From contig NZ_FUZE01000013.1 of the NCBI RefSeq assembly GCF_900168205.1, positions 50,221 to 114,220 of the forward strand: a stretch of 64,000 nucleotides of DNA, read 5' to 3'. Both the position numbers and the translations under genes were made by a program. Numbering within the stretch: the stretch's first letter is position 1; each line of letters begins with the position of its first letter. Positions 35,927-43,941 of the stretch are shown one piece after another. The notes under the pieces are model-generated. The model worked only from the letters and a program-made list of their open reading frames with translations. It ran no database searches and was not told the origin of the DNA. Origin of the DNA: Chryseobacterium balustinum (GTDB lineage: Bacteria; Bacteroidota; Bacteroidia; Flavobacteriales; Weeksellaceae).

Positions 35927-37044
35927 CTCTTATTCCATATTACTTTATCTACAATAGCAGAATAACTTTGAATTGCTTTAATAACACGATCAGAAGTATT
36001 TGTTACCTCATACTCAAACGGCAATTTAATCTCAGAATCAAATAATCCTTTTGAAATTTCAATAGCATTGAGCATTTGATCTTTAGAAATTCCTCCAAGA
36101 ACAATTGTTCCTGCATCAATGGCTTCCGGCCTTTCTGTACTTGTTCTTATACTTACTGCAGGAAATCCCATCATAGCAGATTCTTCACTTATCGTTCCGC
36201 TGTCAGACAAAACAATAAAAGATTTGCTCTGTAATTTTACATAATCGAAAAAGCCTAAAGGAGCTACATTCTGAATGAGCGGATGAAACTTAATATTATT
36301 TTTTTCTATCCTGTTTTTTGTACGGGGATGGGTAGAAAATATAATGGGCATTTGGTATTTTTCAGCTACGGCATTGATTGAGTCTACCAATATTTCAAAG
36401 TGATTATCCAAATCAATATTCTCTTCTCTATGAGCGCTTACAACTATAAAATTATTTTCTTTTAAAGATAAACGTTCCACAACATCACTCTGCTGTATTT
36501 TGTTTTGGTATTTATCTAAAACTTCCTTCAATGGAGAACCTGTAACAAAAACATGATCTTTACGAAAACCTTCACTCAAAAGATAACGTCGGCTGTTTTC
36601 TGTATAGGTAAGATTGATATCACTTATATGATCAGAAATCTTTCTATTGATTTCTTCAGGAACATTTTGGTCAAAACATCGGTTTCCAGCTTCCATATGA
36701 AAAATTGGAATTTTAAGTCTTTTTGCAGCAATTGTACTCAATACACTGTTTGTATCTCCTAAAACCAATAATGCATCAGGCTTTTCTTTTAATAAAATTT
36801 CATATGACTTTGAGATTACGTTTCCTATGGTCTCACCCAAATGTTCTCCTGCAACATTGAGAAAGTAATCTGGTTTGCGCAATTCTAGATCTTCAAAAAA
36901 GATTTCATTTAGCTCATAATCATAATTTTGACCAGTGTGTATTAATATGTGCTCAAAATATTGATCACATTTTTTTATACATTCTGTTAATCGTATAATT
37001 TCTGGTCTTGTACCTAATATCGTAACTACTTTTAGTTTTTTCAT
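35923..37044 (-). CDS. UDP-N-acetylglucosamine 2-epimerase (non-hydrolysing, WecB/FnlC-like)
   Basis: The protein (373 residues with this start) matches the WecB/CapG/FnlC family: VVTILGTRPEIIRLTECIKKCD, HTGQNYDYELNEIFFEDL, ALLVLGDTNS, HMEAGNRCFDQNVPEE, DSGTISEESAMMGFP and TSTERPEAIDAGTIVLGG. It carries out a C2 epimerisation of a UDP-2-acetamido sugar. An upstream in-frame ATG at 37074 would overlap the cupin gene by 29 bases; I prefer MKKLKVV at 37044, one base after the cupin stop. Confidence 0.9.
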   Translation of the reverse strand: MKKLKVVTILGTRPEIIRLTECIKKCDQYFEHILIHTGQNYDYELNEIFFEDLELRKPDYFLNVAGEHLGETIGNVISKSYEILLKEKPDALLVLGDTNSVLSTIAAKRLKIPIFHMEAGNRCFDQNVPEEINRKISDHISDINLTYTENSRRYLLSEGFRKDHVFVTGSPLKEVLDKYQNKIQQSDVVERLSLKENNFIVVSAHREENIDLDNHFEILVDSINAVAEKYQMPIIFSTHPRTKNRIEKNNIKFHPLIQNVAPLGFFDYVKLQSKSFIVLSDSGTISEESAMMGFPAVSIRTSTERPEAIDAGTIVLGGISKDQMLNAIEISKGLFDSEIKLPFEYEVTNTSDRVIKAIQSYSAIVDKVIWNKR

Positions 37045-37045
37045 T

Positions 37046-37459
37046 TTATTTCTGTTTCCATTTTTGGGAATCAAATTTATAATCGTCTTTTATTTCGTTT
37101 AAGTGATAATCGGAAAAAGCAACAAGTTTAGAGTTTATTTCAAGTGCTTGTATGGACGAGGCAAAACCAGCATCAATAAACAATGAATCCATAGATTTAC
37201 TTTTTAATATAAAACTTTGAGATTCTAAACTTTCGGAAGGATTTTCAAAATCGTCAATCTTAACTATTCTTATTTCGAATGCGCCATTAACAACAACAAA
37301 CCACCTTTTTTCGATTTGATGTCCCTGCCAAGCACGACAAATTCCTGTATCTATATTTTCTATAACGTACATTCTTTTAACAAGATTAAGATCTAATGTA
37401 TTATTAAAAGAAACACGCCCTCGTTCGTCTTCAGAAAAACTACCTTTTAAAAATTCCAT
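37046..37459 (-). CDS. WxcM-like cupin domain protein
   Basis: The 137-residue single-domain cupin has CRAWQGHQIEKRWFVVVNGAFEIRIV, the signature of WxcM/QdtA/FdtA-like sugar cupins and of the C-terminal half of CapF. Standing alone between capE and wecB, it looks like the split-off cupin partner of the RmlD-like reductase (inference). It may act as an epimerase/isomerase on the 4-keto intermediate or in a complex with it. Confidence 0.75.
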   Translation of the reverse strand: MEFLKGSFSEDERGRVSFNNTLDLNLVKRMYVIENIDTGICRAWQGHQIEKRWFVVVNGAFEIRIVKIDDFENPSESLESQSFILKSKSMDSLFIDAGFASSIQALEINSKLVAFSDYHLNEIKDDYKFDSQKWKQK

Positions 37460-37464
37460 ACTTA

Positions 37465-38466
37465 TTATTGAAATAAATCTAACTTTTTCAATAGTATCTT
37501 TACTCCTTCCACATCTTCTCTTTTTGTATTGTGGGAATTATAATCTTCTATTGTAGTTTCAATTTGATTACCTTCTGAAAAGTACTTAGCATAATTTAAA
37601 TCGCGGTTATCTGATGGAATTCTATAAAAATCGCCCATATCTTCGGCATTCATCATTTCTTCACGAGTACACAGTGTCTCATATAGTTTTTCACCATGTC
37701 TTGTGCCTATAATTTTGATTTTGTTATCCGCATTTTTTAATTCTAAAACAGCTTTCGCCAAATCACCTATTGTGGCAGCGGGCGCCTTATTAACGAATAA
37801 ATCTCCTGGATTGCCATGTTCAAATGCAAACAATACCAATTCTACTGCTTCATCCAATGACATCAGAAAACGAGTCATGTTAGGATCAGTAATCGTGATA
37901 TCTTCATTTTTTTCAATCTGATTTAAAAATAAAGGAATCACAGACCCTCTTGATGCCATTACATTTCCGTAACGGGTTAAACAAACTACGGTGTTTTTTA
38001 GATTTCGAGCTTCTGCAACTGCCACTTTTTCCATCATTGCTTTGGAAATCCCCATTGCGTTGATAGGATAAGCGGCTTTATCTGTAGAGAGACAAATAAC
38101 TTTCTGTACTCCGTTTGAAGATGCAGCACGAATAACATTCTGTGTTCCTTCCACATTTGTTTTTACAGCCTGCATAGGAAAAAATTCACATGAAGGGACC
38201 TGTTTTAAAGCTGCTGCATGAAAAACATAATCTACATCTTTCATCGCATAATCTACGCTGTTATAATCTCGCACATCTCCAATAAAATATTTTATCTTAT
38301 CATTTTTATAGAAATTACGCATGTCATCCTGCTTTTTTTCATCACGTGAAAAAATTCGGATTTCTTTAAAATGGTCTGTTTGTAAAAAGCGATTAAGCAC
38401 AGCGGTTCCAAATGACCCGGTTCCGCCAGTAATCAAAAGTATTTTATTTTGAATTTTCATTAACAA
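37465..38466 (-). CDS. UDP-GlcNAc 4,6-dehydratase/5-epimerase (CapE/FnlA-like)
   Basis: The 333-residue SDR has GGTGSFGTAVLNRF, FSRDEKKQDDMRN, YVFHAAALKQVPSCEFFP and MGISKAMMEK, in which methionine takes the place of the usual catalytic tyrosine, a feature of CapE/FlaA1-type dehydratases. It converts UDP-GlcNAc to a 4-keto-6-deoxy-L-sugar, the first step to UDP-L-FucNAc or UDP-L-QuiNAc. It begins a compact cluster with the cupin, WecB-like and RmlD-like genes, which ends in a strong terminator. Confidence 0.9.
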   Translation of the reverse strand: MLMKIQNKILLITGGTGSFGTAVLNRFLQTDHFKEIRIFSRDEKKQDDMRNFYKNDKIKYFIGDVRDYNSVDYAMKDVDYVFHAAALKQVPSCEFFPMQAVKTNVEGTQNVIRAASSNGVQKVICLSTDKAAYPINAMGISKAMMEKVAVAEARNLKNTVVCLTRYGNVMASRGSVIPLFLNQIEKNEDITITDPNMTRFLMSLDEAVELVLFAFEHGNPGDLFVNKAPAATIGDLAKAVLELKNADNKIKIIGTRHGEKLYETLCTREEMMNAEDMGDFYRIPSDNRDLNYAKYFSEGNQIETTIEDYNSHNTKREDVEGVKILLKKLDLFQ

Positions 38467-38698
38467 TAGAAATTTATCTTAACTTTTACAAGTCATTTAA
38501 TACATATTATTTTATTTTCTAAAACAATATGTAAATATAGAAAATAGGTTTAAACTTTGGAAATGAAAAGAAGATAGAGCTTTGAAAAACCTCACTCATA
38601 AATATTTTTATTTGGTTTCAGACTTTATCGAGTAAACTGAAAACAATTAATAAAGCTAGGTAAAATCAATTACATTTCTCAAAAGCAACAAAGATAAA

Positions 38699-38729
38699 AA
38701 TTCCCTTTAACTTAGAATTAAAGGGAATT
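38699..38729 (-). terminator. Terminator after PglE-like aminotransferase
   Basis: A perfect 12-base inverted repeat (AATTCCCTTTAA / TTAAAGGGAATT) with a 7-base loop is followed by TTTTTATC on the minus strand, 5 bases beyond the stop at 38734. It makes the aminotransferase gene monocistronic. Confidence 0.85.
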
Positions 38730-38733
38730 ATAT

Positions 38734-39870
38734 TTATTTCGAAAATACTTCTTTTATTTTTATGGCAATGCGGGCTCTGTCTTCATCTGTTAAATTAGAC
38801 CCCGAAGGCAAACACAACCCATCATCAAATAATTTCTCTGCTACATTAGTTCCATAATAGGGAGCATCTGCAAAAACGGGTTGTAAATGCATTGGCTTCC
38901 ACAGTGGTCTTGATTCTATATTGTCTTCAAGAAAAGCCAATCTCAAATCTTCACGATTTTTTCCTGTTATGTTTTCATCAATTACAATGGCAGACAACCA
39001 ATGGTTGGAGTAATACTCTTCATTAGGTTCAGAGAAAACCTCTATGCCATCAATATCTTTAAAAGCATCAACATAAAAATCGTGCATTTTTCTGCGTGCT
39101 TCTACTCTATTATTTAAAACTTCCATTTGTCCACGCCCAATTCCTGCAACAATATTACTCATACGGTAATTATACCCAATATGTGAGTGTTGATAATGAG
39201 GAGCATTATCTCTAGCCTGTGTTGATAAAAACACAGCTTTATCTTTATCTTTCTGAGTATGGCAAACCAATGCCCCGCCACCGGAAGTGGTAATTATTTT
39301 GTTTCCGTTAAAAGACAAAATCCCGAAACGGCCGAATGTTCCGCAAGCTTTTCCTTTATAAGTAGAACCTAATGCTTCTGCAGCATCTTCAATGACAGGA
39401 ATTTCATATTTTTCAGCAATGGCAGTAATTTCTTCCATTTTTGCAGGCATTCCGTATAAATGAACGACAATAATTGCTTTAGGTTTCTTCCCTTTTGAGA
39501 TTCTATCCTGAATAGCTTCTTCCAAAGCAATGGGACACATATTCCAGGTATCTTTCTCTGAGTCTATAAAAACCGGGGTTGCACCACAATACGCAATTGG
39601 ATTTGCCGAAGCAGAAAACGTCATTGACTGACAGATCACCTCATCATCATACTTTACTCCACACTCAATTAAAGCCAAATGTAACGCTGCTGTACCCGCA
39701 GAAAGAACGGCTACTTTAACATCATTATTTAAAAAACTTTCTAAGTCTTTTTCAAAACCATCTACATTTGGTCCCAATGGAGCTACCCAATTGGCATCAA
39801 AGGCTTCGTTAACATATTTTTGTTCGTTACCTCCCATGTGTGGAGAAGAAAGCCATATTTTACTTTGCAT
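38734..39870 (-). CDS. DegT/DnrJ/EryC1/StrS aminotransferase, PglE-like
   Basis: The 378-residue PLP enzyme has the N-terminus WLSSPHMGGNEQKYVNEAF that closely follows PglE of Campylobacter (LSPPHMGGNE), AGTAALHLAL, EDAAEALGS, and the PLP lysine K191 in FNGNKIITTSGGG. PglE converts UDP-4-keto-6-deoxy-GlcNAc, the product of a PglF/CapD-type dehydratase, to the 4-amino sugar used for diacetylbacillosamine. The CapD-type gene at 56879-58839 and the PglC-like transferase at 43327 would be the partners. It has its own promoter and terminator. Confidence 0.88.
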   Translation of the reverse strand: MQSKIWLSSPHMGGNEQKYVNEAFDANWVAPLGPNVDGFEKDLESFLNNDVKVAVLSAGTAALHLALIECGVKYDDEVICQSMTFSASANPIAYCGATPVFIDSEKDTWNMCPIALEEAIQDRISKGKKPKAIIVVHLYGMPAKMEEITAIAEKYEIPVIEDAAEALGSTYKGKACGTFGRFGILSFNGNKIITTSGGGALVCHTQKDKDKAVFLSTQARDNAPHYQHSHIGYNYRMSNIVAGIGRGQMEVLNNRVEARRKMHDFYVDAFKDIDGIEVFSEPNEEYYSNHWLSAIVIDENITGKNREDLRLAFLEDNIESRPLWKPMHLQPVFADAPYYGTNVAEKLFDDGLCLPSGSNLTDEDRARIAIKIKEVFSK

Positions 39871-39892
39871 GATATTTCGTTTTTATTGCCCC

Positions 39893-39919
39893 CAAATTTA
39901 ATTCTAATTCCGTAAACAA
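39893..39919 (-). promoter_or_regulatory. Promoter of PglE-like aminotransferase gene
   Basis: Minus-strand TTG (39917-39919), a 16-base spacer and TAAATTTG (39893-39900) fit the Bacteroidetes consensus with a short leader of about 20 bases. Confidence 0.55.
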
Positions 39920-40129
39920 CTGTTAAGTTCTCCTTTAAAATTTTTAATTGTTATTATTAATTGTTTGTGGTATTTGACTCTGCTGAATTTTTGGGTTTCG
40001 CTTGGAAAAGAAATATAATTACTTCAATTAGTTTAGTGCTTGATGTTTTTTTAACCACAAAAGATTCAAAAGATCTTGCTAAGTTTAAGTTATTCAAAAG
40101 TTTGCAAAACGATCGATAACTCAGTTTTT

Positions 40130-40430
40130 CTACATATATCTTATATGCTTCACAATATCATCTGTTTGTTGTGTAAATACATCTGTACTAGTTGCAAACT
40201 TATCTGTACACTTTGCAAAGCCGTCTGTATGCTGCACAAATGCATCTGTCATAATCGCAAAGCCATCTGTCTGTCGTGTAAATAGAGCTTGTCTCAGTCA
40301 CAAACTTATCTGTACACTTTGCAAAGTCGTCTATCTGCTGTACAAATGTATCTGTCATAACCGCAAAACCGTCTGTCTGTTGTGCAAATAGAACTGTCTA
40401 AGCTACAGACTTATTTGTTTACATCGCAAA
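40130..40430 (-). pseudogene. Decayed heptad-repeat protein gene remnant (21-base repeats)
   Basis: Read on the minus strand, this stretch is fourteen 7-residue units of the pattern F-x-x-x-T-D-x, ending IVKHIRYM and a TAG stop at 40130. Units are 21 bases long and form a second-order repeat: five units (FAQQTDG, FAVMTDT, FVQQIDD, FAKCTDK, FVTETS) recur once more as FTRQTDG, FAIMTDA, FVQHTDG, FAKCTDK, FATSTDV. The first two units carry in-frame stops, and one extra base in the seventh unit shifts the frame. The length (14 x 21 plus Met, stop and one base, 301) fits exactly one frameshift. A coiled-coil-like protein fragment is implied. Confidence 0.65.
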
Positions 40431-40584
40431 GTTATTTTTAGGATTTAAATTCTCAATTCTCCTATCAACTTATCAACTGTTTAACTAGCAATTTCGGAAT
40501 AGTCTATAAATACACTCTTAGAAGAAGAAAGACCAATTTCATTGCCACATCCGGTCATTTAGCTTTATTCGTCTAAAACAAAAA

Positions 40585-40602
40585 CCCCGGCTGAAGCCGA
40601 GG
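40585..40602 (-). terminator. Terminator after the 232-aa-type protein gene
   Basis: CCTCGGC and GCCGGGG pair around a 4-base loop (one G-T pair), followed by TTTTTGTTTT on the minus strand. Confidence 0.75.
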
Positions 40603-40658
40603 AGAGATTATACTATTGGATACTTAGGATATCTTTCAGATTATATTTAAGTTTTATA

Positions 40659-41336
40659 TTATACTTGTTCAGGAGGAAGTTCATTTTCGTGACGGATGCC
40701 AAGATCAGAAATTTTTCTTGATATTTTGAATTTTCCGTAGAATGAAAGATCCAGTATATCATATTTTTTCATCAGCCTGTCAATTTTTGCAATGCATTGT
40801 TTCAGCTTTTTAAACTCCTCATCAAGTTCCCGTGTGGCATTTTGTGTTGTATCTATGCTGAGTCCGGCATCATACGCTTTGGCGTCAAAATTTGTGATAG
40901 CATTCTGCCATTCCTGCATTTCTACAGTGGTTACATAATCAGGGTTAAGGTTTACCTCATTACCTGCCACCAGTCTGTACAGCTTATCGCAATAGATCTT
41001 TGCCTCTATTCCACTCAGGCGTTGTATTTTAGACTTACTTGCGGTAAGCTGTTTAGCCAGGGGACTGTCTTTGCCGTCAAAAAAATCTGCTGCGGTATTG
41101 GCATAAGCTACAGTAAGGTTAATCATCCGTGCTTTAGCATTTGTTTTGAGGGAGGTATTTGCTGTAGTATCGATGTTCTGAATTCCCGCTATCCCATCAA
41201 TGTTTCCAATGAGTGTATTCAGCTCTGCCACTCTGGCGGTAAGAGGATTATTTTCTGCGTATGCTGTCTGCTCAACAGAAAAAAGCTGTTTCAAGGTTTT
41301 GGCCATTTCTAGCCGATTGGTTTGTTTTGTCGTCAT
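40659..41336 (-). CDS. Hypothetical alpha-helical protein
   Basis: The protein (225 residues from MTTKQTNRLE) is hydrophilic and predicted to be largely helical, without signal peptide or membrane segment; I do not recognise a family. The C-terminal part has a heptad-like FKKLKQCIAKIDRLMKKYDI. I chose 41336 because the ATG at 41357 would precede the expected transcription start of the consensus promoter at 41359-41366. Its base composition is visibly less AT-rich than the neighbouring polysaccharide genes, and it has its own promoter and terminator, so it looks like an independent insertion into the island. Confidence 0.7.
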   Translation of the reverse strand: MTTKQTNRLEMAKTLKQLFSVEQTAYAENNPLTARVAELNTLIGNIDGIAGIQNIDTTANTSLKTNAKARMINLTVAYANTAADFFDGKDSPLAKQLTASKSKIQRLSGIEAKIYCDKLYRLVAGNEVNLNPDYVTTVEMQEWQNAITNFDAKAYDAGLSIDTTQNATRELDEEFKKLKQCIAKIDRLMKKYDILDLSFYGKFKISRKISDLGIRHENELPPEQV

Positions 41337-41358
41337 TGTGTTTTTATTTAAATTCAAT

Positions 41359-41388
41359 CAAATATATGCATTTTTCACATACAAGCAA
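41359..41388 (-). promoter_or_regulatory. Promoter of the hypothetical helical-protein gene (TTG-N19-TATATTTG)
   Basis: TTG at 41386-41388, a 19-base spacer and TATATTTG (41359-41366) are a full match to the Bacteroidetes consensus, and they decide the start codon at 41336. Confidence 0.7.
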
Positions 41389-41616
41389 TGATAAAACCAA
41401 CAAAAACACAATAATCTCAAAACAATATTACATTATGTTAAAAACAAAAATTTAAGGAAAACTGCTAAAAATATTAACATCACTTTATCTTACACCCGAT
41501 TCAATTAAAGCTAATGAAGTACTATTACTTTTACTTCATTATTTAAAAAAGAGTTTAAAATCTTTTGAAACCGACTGCATAGAATTTTCAAATTGCTACT
41601 AATTAGCATTAAAAGT

Positions 41617-42630
41617 TCATGATCTATACAGAGGGAAAAAAGATGTATTAGTTTTATCTTTGGACAATTCATTATAAACCTTTTGATTCACTATAAATTT
41701 CCATACTGAAAATTTTTTGAAATTTTTTGAAAAAGCAGATTTAAATCTAAAAAGTGAATCATCATCCTGGCCACCTACACCACCTCCTAAATGTAAATTT
41801 TCTGCAGATGTTGCATTCCCCAATAAACGAGCCTCATCTAAAATTAATTTCATAGGAGTTTCTCGAATAAATTCTTCTGTTGTTCCCGCTAAATGATATT
41901 GCATTATCTTATCTGTCAATGTAAAAATTGCACCTGCAATTACCTTATCTTCTTTTATCGCTACTAACAATTTAGAATTGAAATAATCATTATGTAAAAA
42001 TTCGAAAAAATATTCTTTAGAGAAATAATAATTAGGAGTAGCCTCCACTCTGTCCATAGTTTCGTAATAAATTGCTATAAACTGTTGAATCTCTTCTTGA
42101 GTATTTGCCTCTTTCACTATGATCTCTTTTCTTCTTAACTGATTTAATTCAGATTTTAAAGATTTACGATACTCTTTACGTTGTTCTTCTGCCGACAAAT
42201 TTAAGTTGATAGATACGGTTTTATTTAAATCTACTACTTCTCCTAATCCTCCAATAATGCTTTTTTGCTCGATGAGTGGATGTAGCCTAGAGAAAACTGA
42301 AACTATTTTTTGTTCGTTACAAAAATTAACAAAACTCGTTTTAAAAAAGTCTAATAATTCCGATGGCTCATAATCTTGATCAAAACTATAAACCGGACCT
42401 GCATAACCATATACAGAAGTAATATCAAAGAACTCTGTATCATCTATTGGTCTTATAACTATCGGTAAAGCTATAAAGTTTTCATCGTCTGAAAACACTA
42501 ATAGTTTTGAAGTGAAAGTGTTATCAATTTGATGAAAATAGGCGGTTTGATGAAAATCAAAAATGGCAGATTTCTTAATTAATTCTTTCCATTTTAAAGA
42601 GTTATTTTCTATTATTTCAAATGTAAGCAT
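41617..42630 (-). CDS. FemAB-like / GNAT-fold aminoacyl- or acyltransferase
   Basis: The 337-residue protein resembles the FemAB-like GNAT branch (PF13480-like): an N-terminal half with SVYGYAGPVYSFDQD and a C-terminal GNAT half with YRKSLKSELNQLRRKEIIVKEA, YYFSKEYFFEFLHND, VIAGAIFTLTD and LHLGGGVGGQDDD, a typical conserved end motif. Members attach amino acids from aminoacyl-tRNA or acyl groups to cell-wall or polysaccharide acceptors. As the last gene of system A it could decorate the repeat unit with an amino acid (inference). It overlaps the GNAT gene by 19 bases. Confidence 0.75.
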   Translation of the reverse strand: MLTFEIIENNSLKWKELIKKSAIFDFHQTAYFHQIDNTFTSKLLVFSDDENFIALPIVIRPIDDTEFFDITSVYGYAGPVYSFDQDYEPSELLDFFKTSFVNFCNEQKIVSVFSRLHPLIEQKSIIGGLGEVVDLNKTVSINLNLSAEEQRKEYRKSLKSELNQLRRKEIIVKEANTQEEIQQFIAIYYETMDRVEATPNYYFSKEYFFEFLHNDYFNSKLLVAIKEDKVIAGAIFTLTDKIMQYHLAGTTEEFIRETPMKLILDEARLLGNATSAENLHLGGGVGGQDDDSLFRFKSAFSKNFKKFSVWKFIVNQKVYNELSKDKTNTSFFPLYRS

Positions 42631-43349
42631 CCTAATTTATCTATTATTTGTGAAATTGTACCTTTCATCCTTATGGAGCAATCTACTACTGGATATTGAA
42701 TAGATTCATCTCTTGCCATCTCTTTATAGACAAAAGTTTTTATAGAGGGATATTCTAATGCTAATTTATTATGGACAATAATATAAAAATCATTAATAAT
42801 AGTTGCTACTTTTTCTTTATTGTAGAATAAACTATTAAAGTTATTATCATCTGTAGCTATTTCAAAATGTGGGTTAAGATCTCTATCGATACGAGGGTTA
42901 TTTATGAAATACCAAATATCTTTACTCACCTCTGATAAACCTAATTTTTCATACCATTTTTTTGCACCAGAATTCGACTGTAAAACATCAAGTTCTAAAA
43001 ATATCATACCTTCATCCATAACAAAAGGATATCGTAGAACTGTGTTTAAAACCTCAGTACCTATACCTCTTCCACGAATTTTTTCTCCTATAAAAATATT
43101 ATTCAAGAACAACGACTCATTATATTTCTTAAAATGCAAAAACCCATTTATTTCATTATCTGTAAAAACGCCAAAAATATACTGGTTTTTATCCAATAAT
43201 ACAGTTTTCAAATAATGTGGAAAATTTTCATCAAAATAGATTAGTTTGTCTTGAAGTACTGTATTCATAAAGATTTCTTTGTGCATCTCCACCAATCTAT
43301 TTAGTTGACTAAAATCAACCAATCTTCTAATTGTGTTTTCTTTCTTCAT
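42612..43349 (-). CDS. GNAT-family N-acetyltransferase
   Basis: The 245-residue protein has an N-terminal GNAT domain (about 1-145) with the acetyl-CoA loop FIGEKIRGRGIGTEVLNTVL and EKLGLSEVSKDIWYFIN, followed by an extra domain of about 95 residues. It might acetylate the 4-amino group of a bacillosamine-type sugar, since no PglD-like gene is seen in the island and a PglC-like transferase lies directly upstream in the operon (inference). It overlaps both neighbours. Confidence 0.78.
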   Translation of the reverse strand: MKKENTIRRLVDFSQLNRLVEMHKEIFMNTVLQDKLIYFDENFPHYLKTVLLDKNQYIFGVFTDNEINGFLHFKKYNESLFLNNIFIGEKIRGRGIGTEVLNTVLRYPFVMDEGMIFLELDVLQSNSGAKKWYEKLGLSEVSKDIWYFINNPRIDRDLNPHFEIATDDNNFNSLFYNKEKVATIINDFYIIVHNKLALEYPSIKTFVYKEMARDESIQYPVVDCSIRMKGTISQIIDKLGCLHLK

Positions 43350-43941
43350 CTAAATCTTTCATTATTGATCTTGGGTCAACTACTATATCTTCTGATTTAA
43401 AAACTTTCTTAAATGTTAATAAAATAATTTTAAGATCAAATTTTAAAGAAACTTTTTGAACATATTCTAAATCATAAAGCAAACGATCATCCCATCCTAA
43501 TGTATTTCTTCCTTTCAATTGCGCCCATCCAGTAATACCCGGACTTAATGAGTGTCTCTCTTTTTCCCTTTCAGTATAATATGGTAAATATTTTTCCAAT
43601 AAAGGTCGAGGTCCAATCAGAGACATTTCTCCTTTTAATACATTAATCAACTGGGGGAGTTCGTCTAATGATGTTTTTCTTACAAAAGCACCTATTGGGG
43701 TTAATCTTTCGGCGTCAGATAAAAGATCTCCATGAGCGTCTTTTTTGTCATTCATCGTTTTGAACTTTATGATACTGAAAATCTTTTCGTTTTTTCCAGG
43801 ACGACGCTGGAAGAAAAACGGCTTGCCTTGGTTAGCAAAGTATAAACCTATGGTTACGATGATAAAAACAGGACTTAATATCAGCAAGGCAAATAATGCG
43901 ACTGTAAAATCAAAAAAACGTTTGATAATTTTTTTATACAT
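43327..43941 (-). CDS. PglC-like phosphosugar transferase
   Basis: The 204-residue monotopic enzyme has a single re-entrant helix (FFDFTVALFALLILSPVFIIV), FFQRRPGKNEK, KFKTMND, TSLDELPQLINVLKGEMSLIGPRPL and GITGWAQLKGRNTLGWDDR, the pattern of PglC/WcaJ-C transferases. It starts a repeat unit by moving a phospho-sugar to undecaprenyl phosphate; with CapD- and PglE-like genes in the island, diNAcBac is a plausible sugar. It overlaps the GT4 gene by 8 bases in system A. Confidence 0.9.
   Translation of the reverse strand: MYKKIIKRFFDFTVALFALLILSPVFIIVTIGLYFANQGKPFFFQRRPGKNEKIFSIIKFKTMNDKKDAHGDLLSDAERLTPIGAFVRKTSLDELPQLINVLKGEMSLIGPRPLLEKYLPYYTEREKERHSLSPGITGWAQLKGRNTLGWDDRLLYDLEYVQKVSLKFDLKIILLTFKKVFKSEDIVVDPRSIMKDLDEERKHN

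Noticed and set aside
40076..40285. Plus-strand Cys-rich reading frame of 69 codons
   Set aside because: It is the antisense of the 21-base heptad repeat; the regular CxxC look comes from the repeat unit, and the minus strand gives a much better F-x-x-x-T-D-x pattern.
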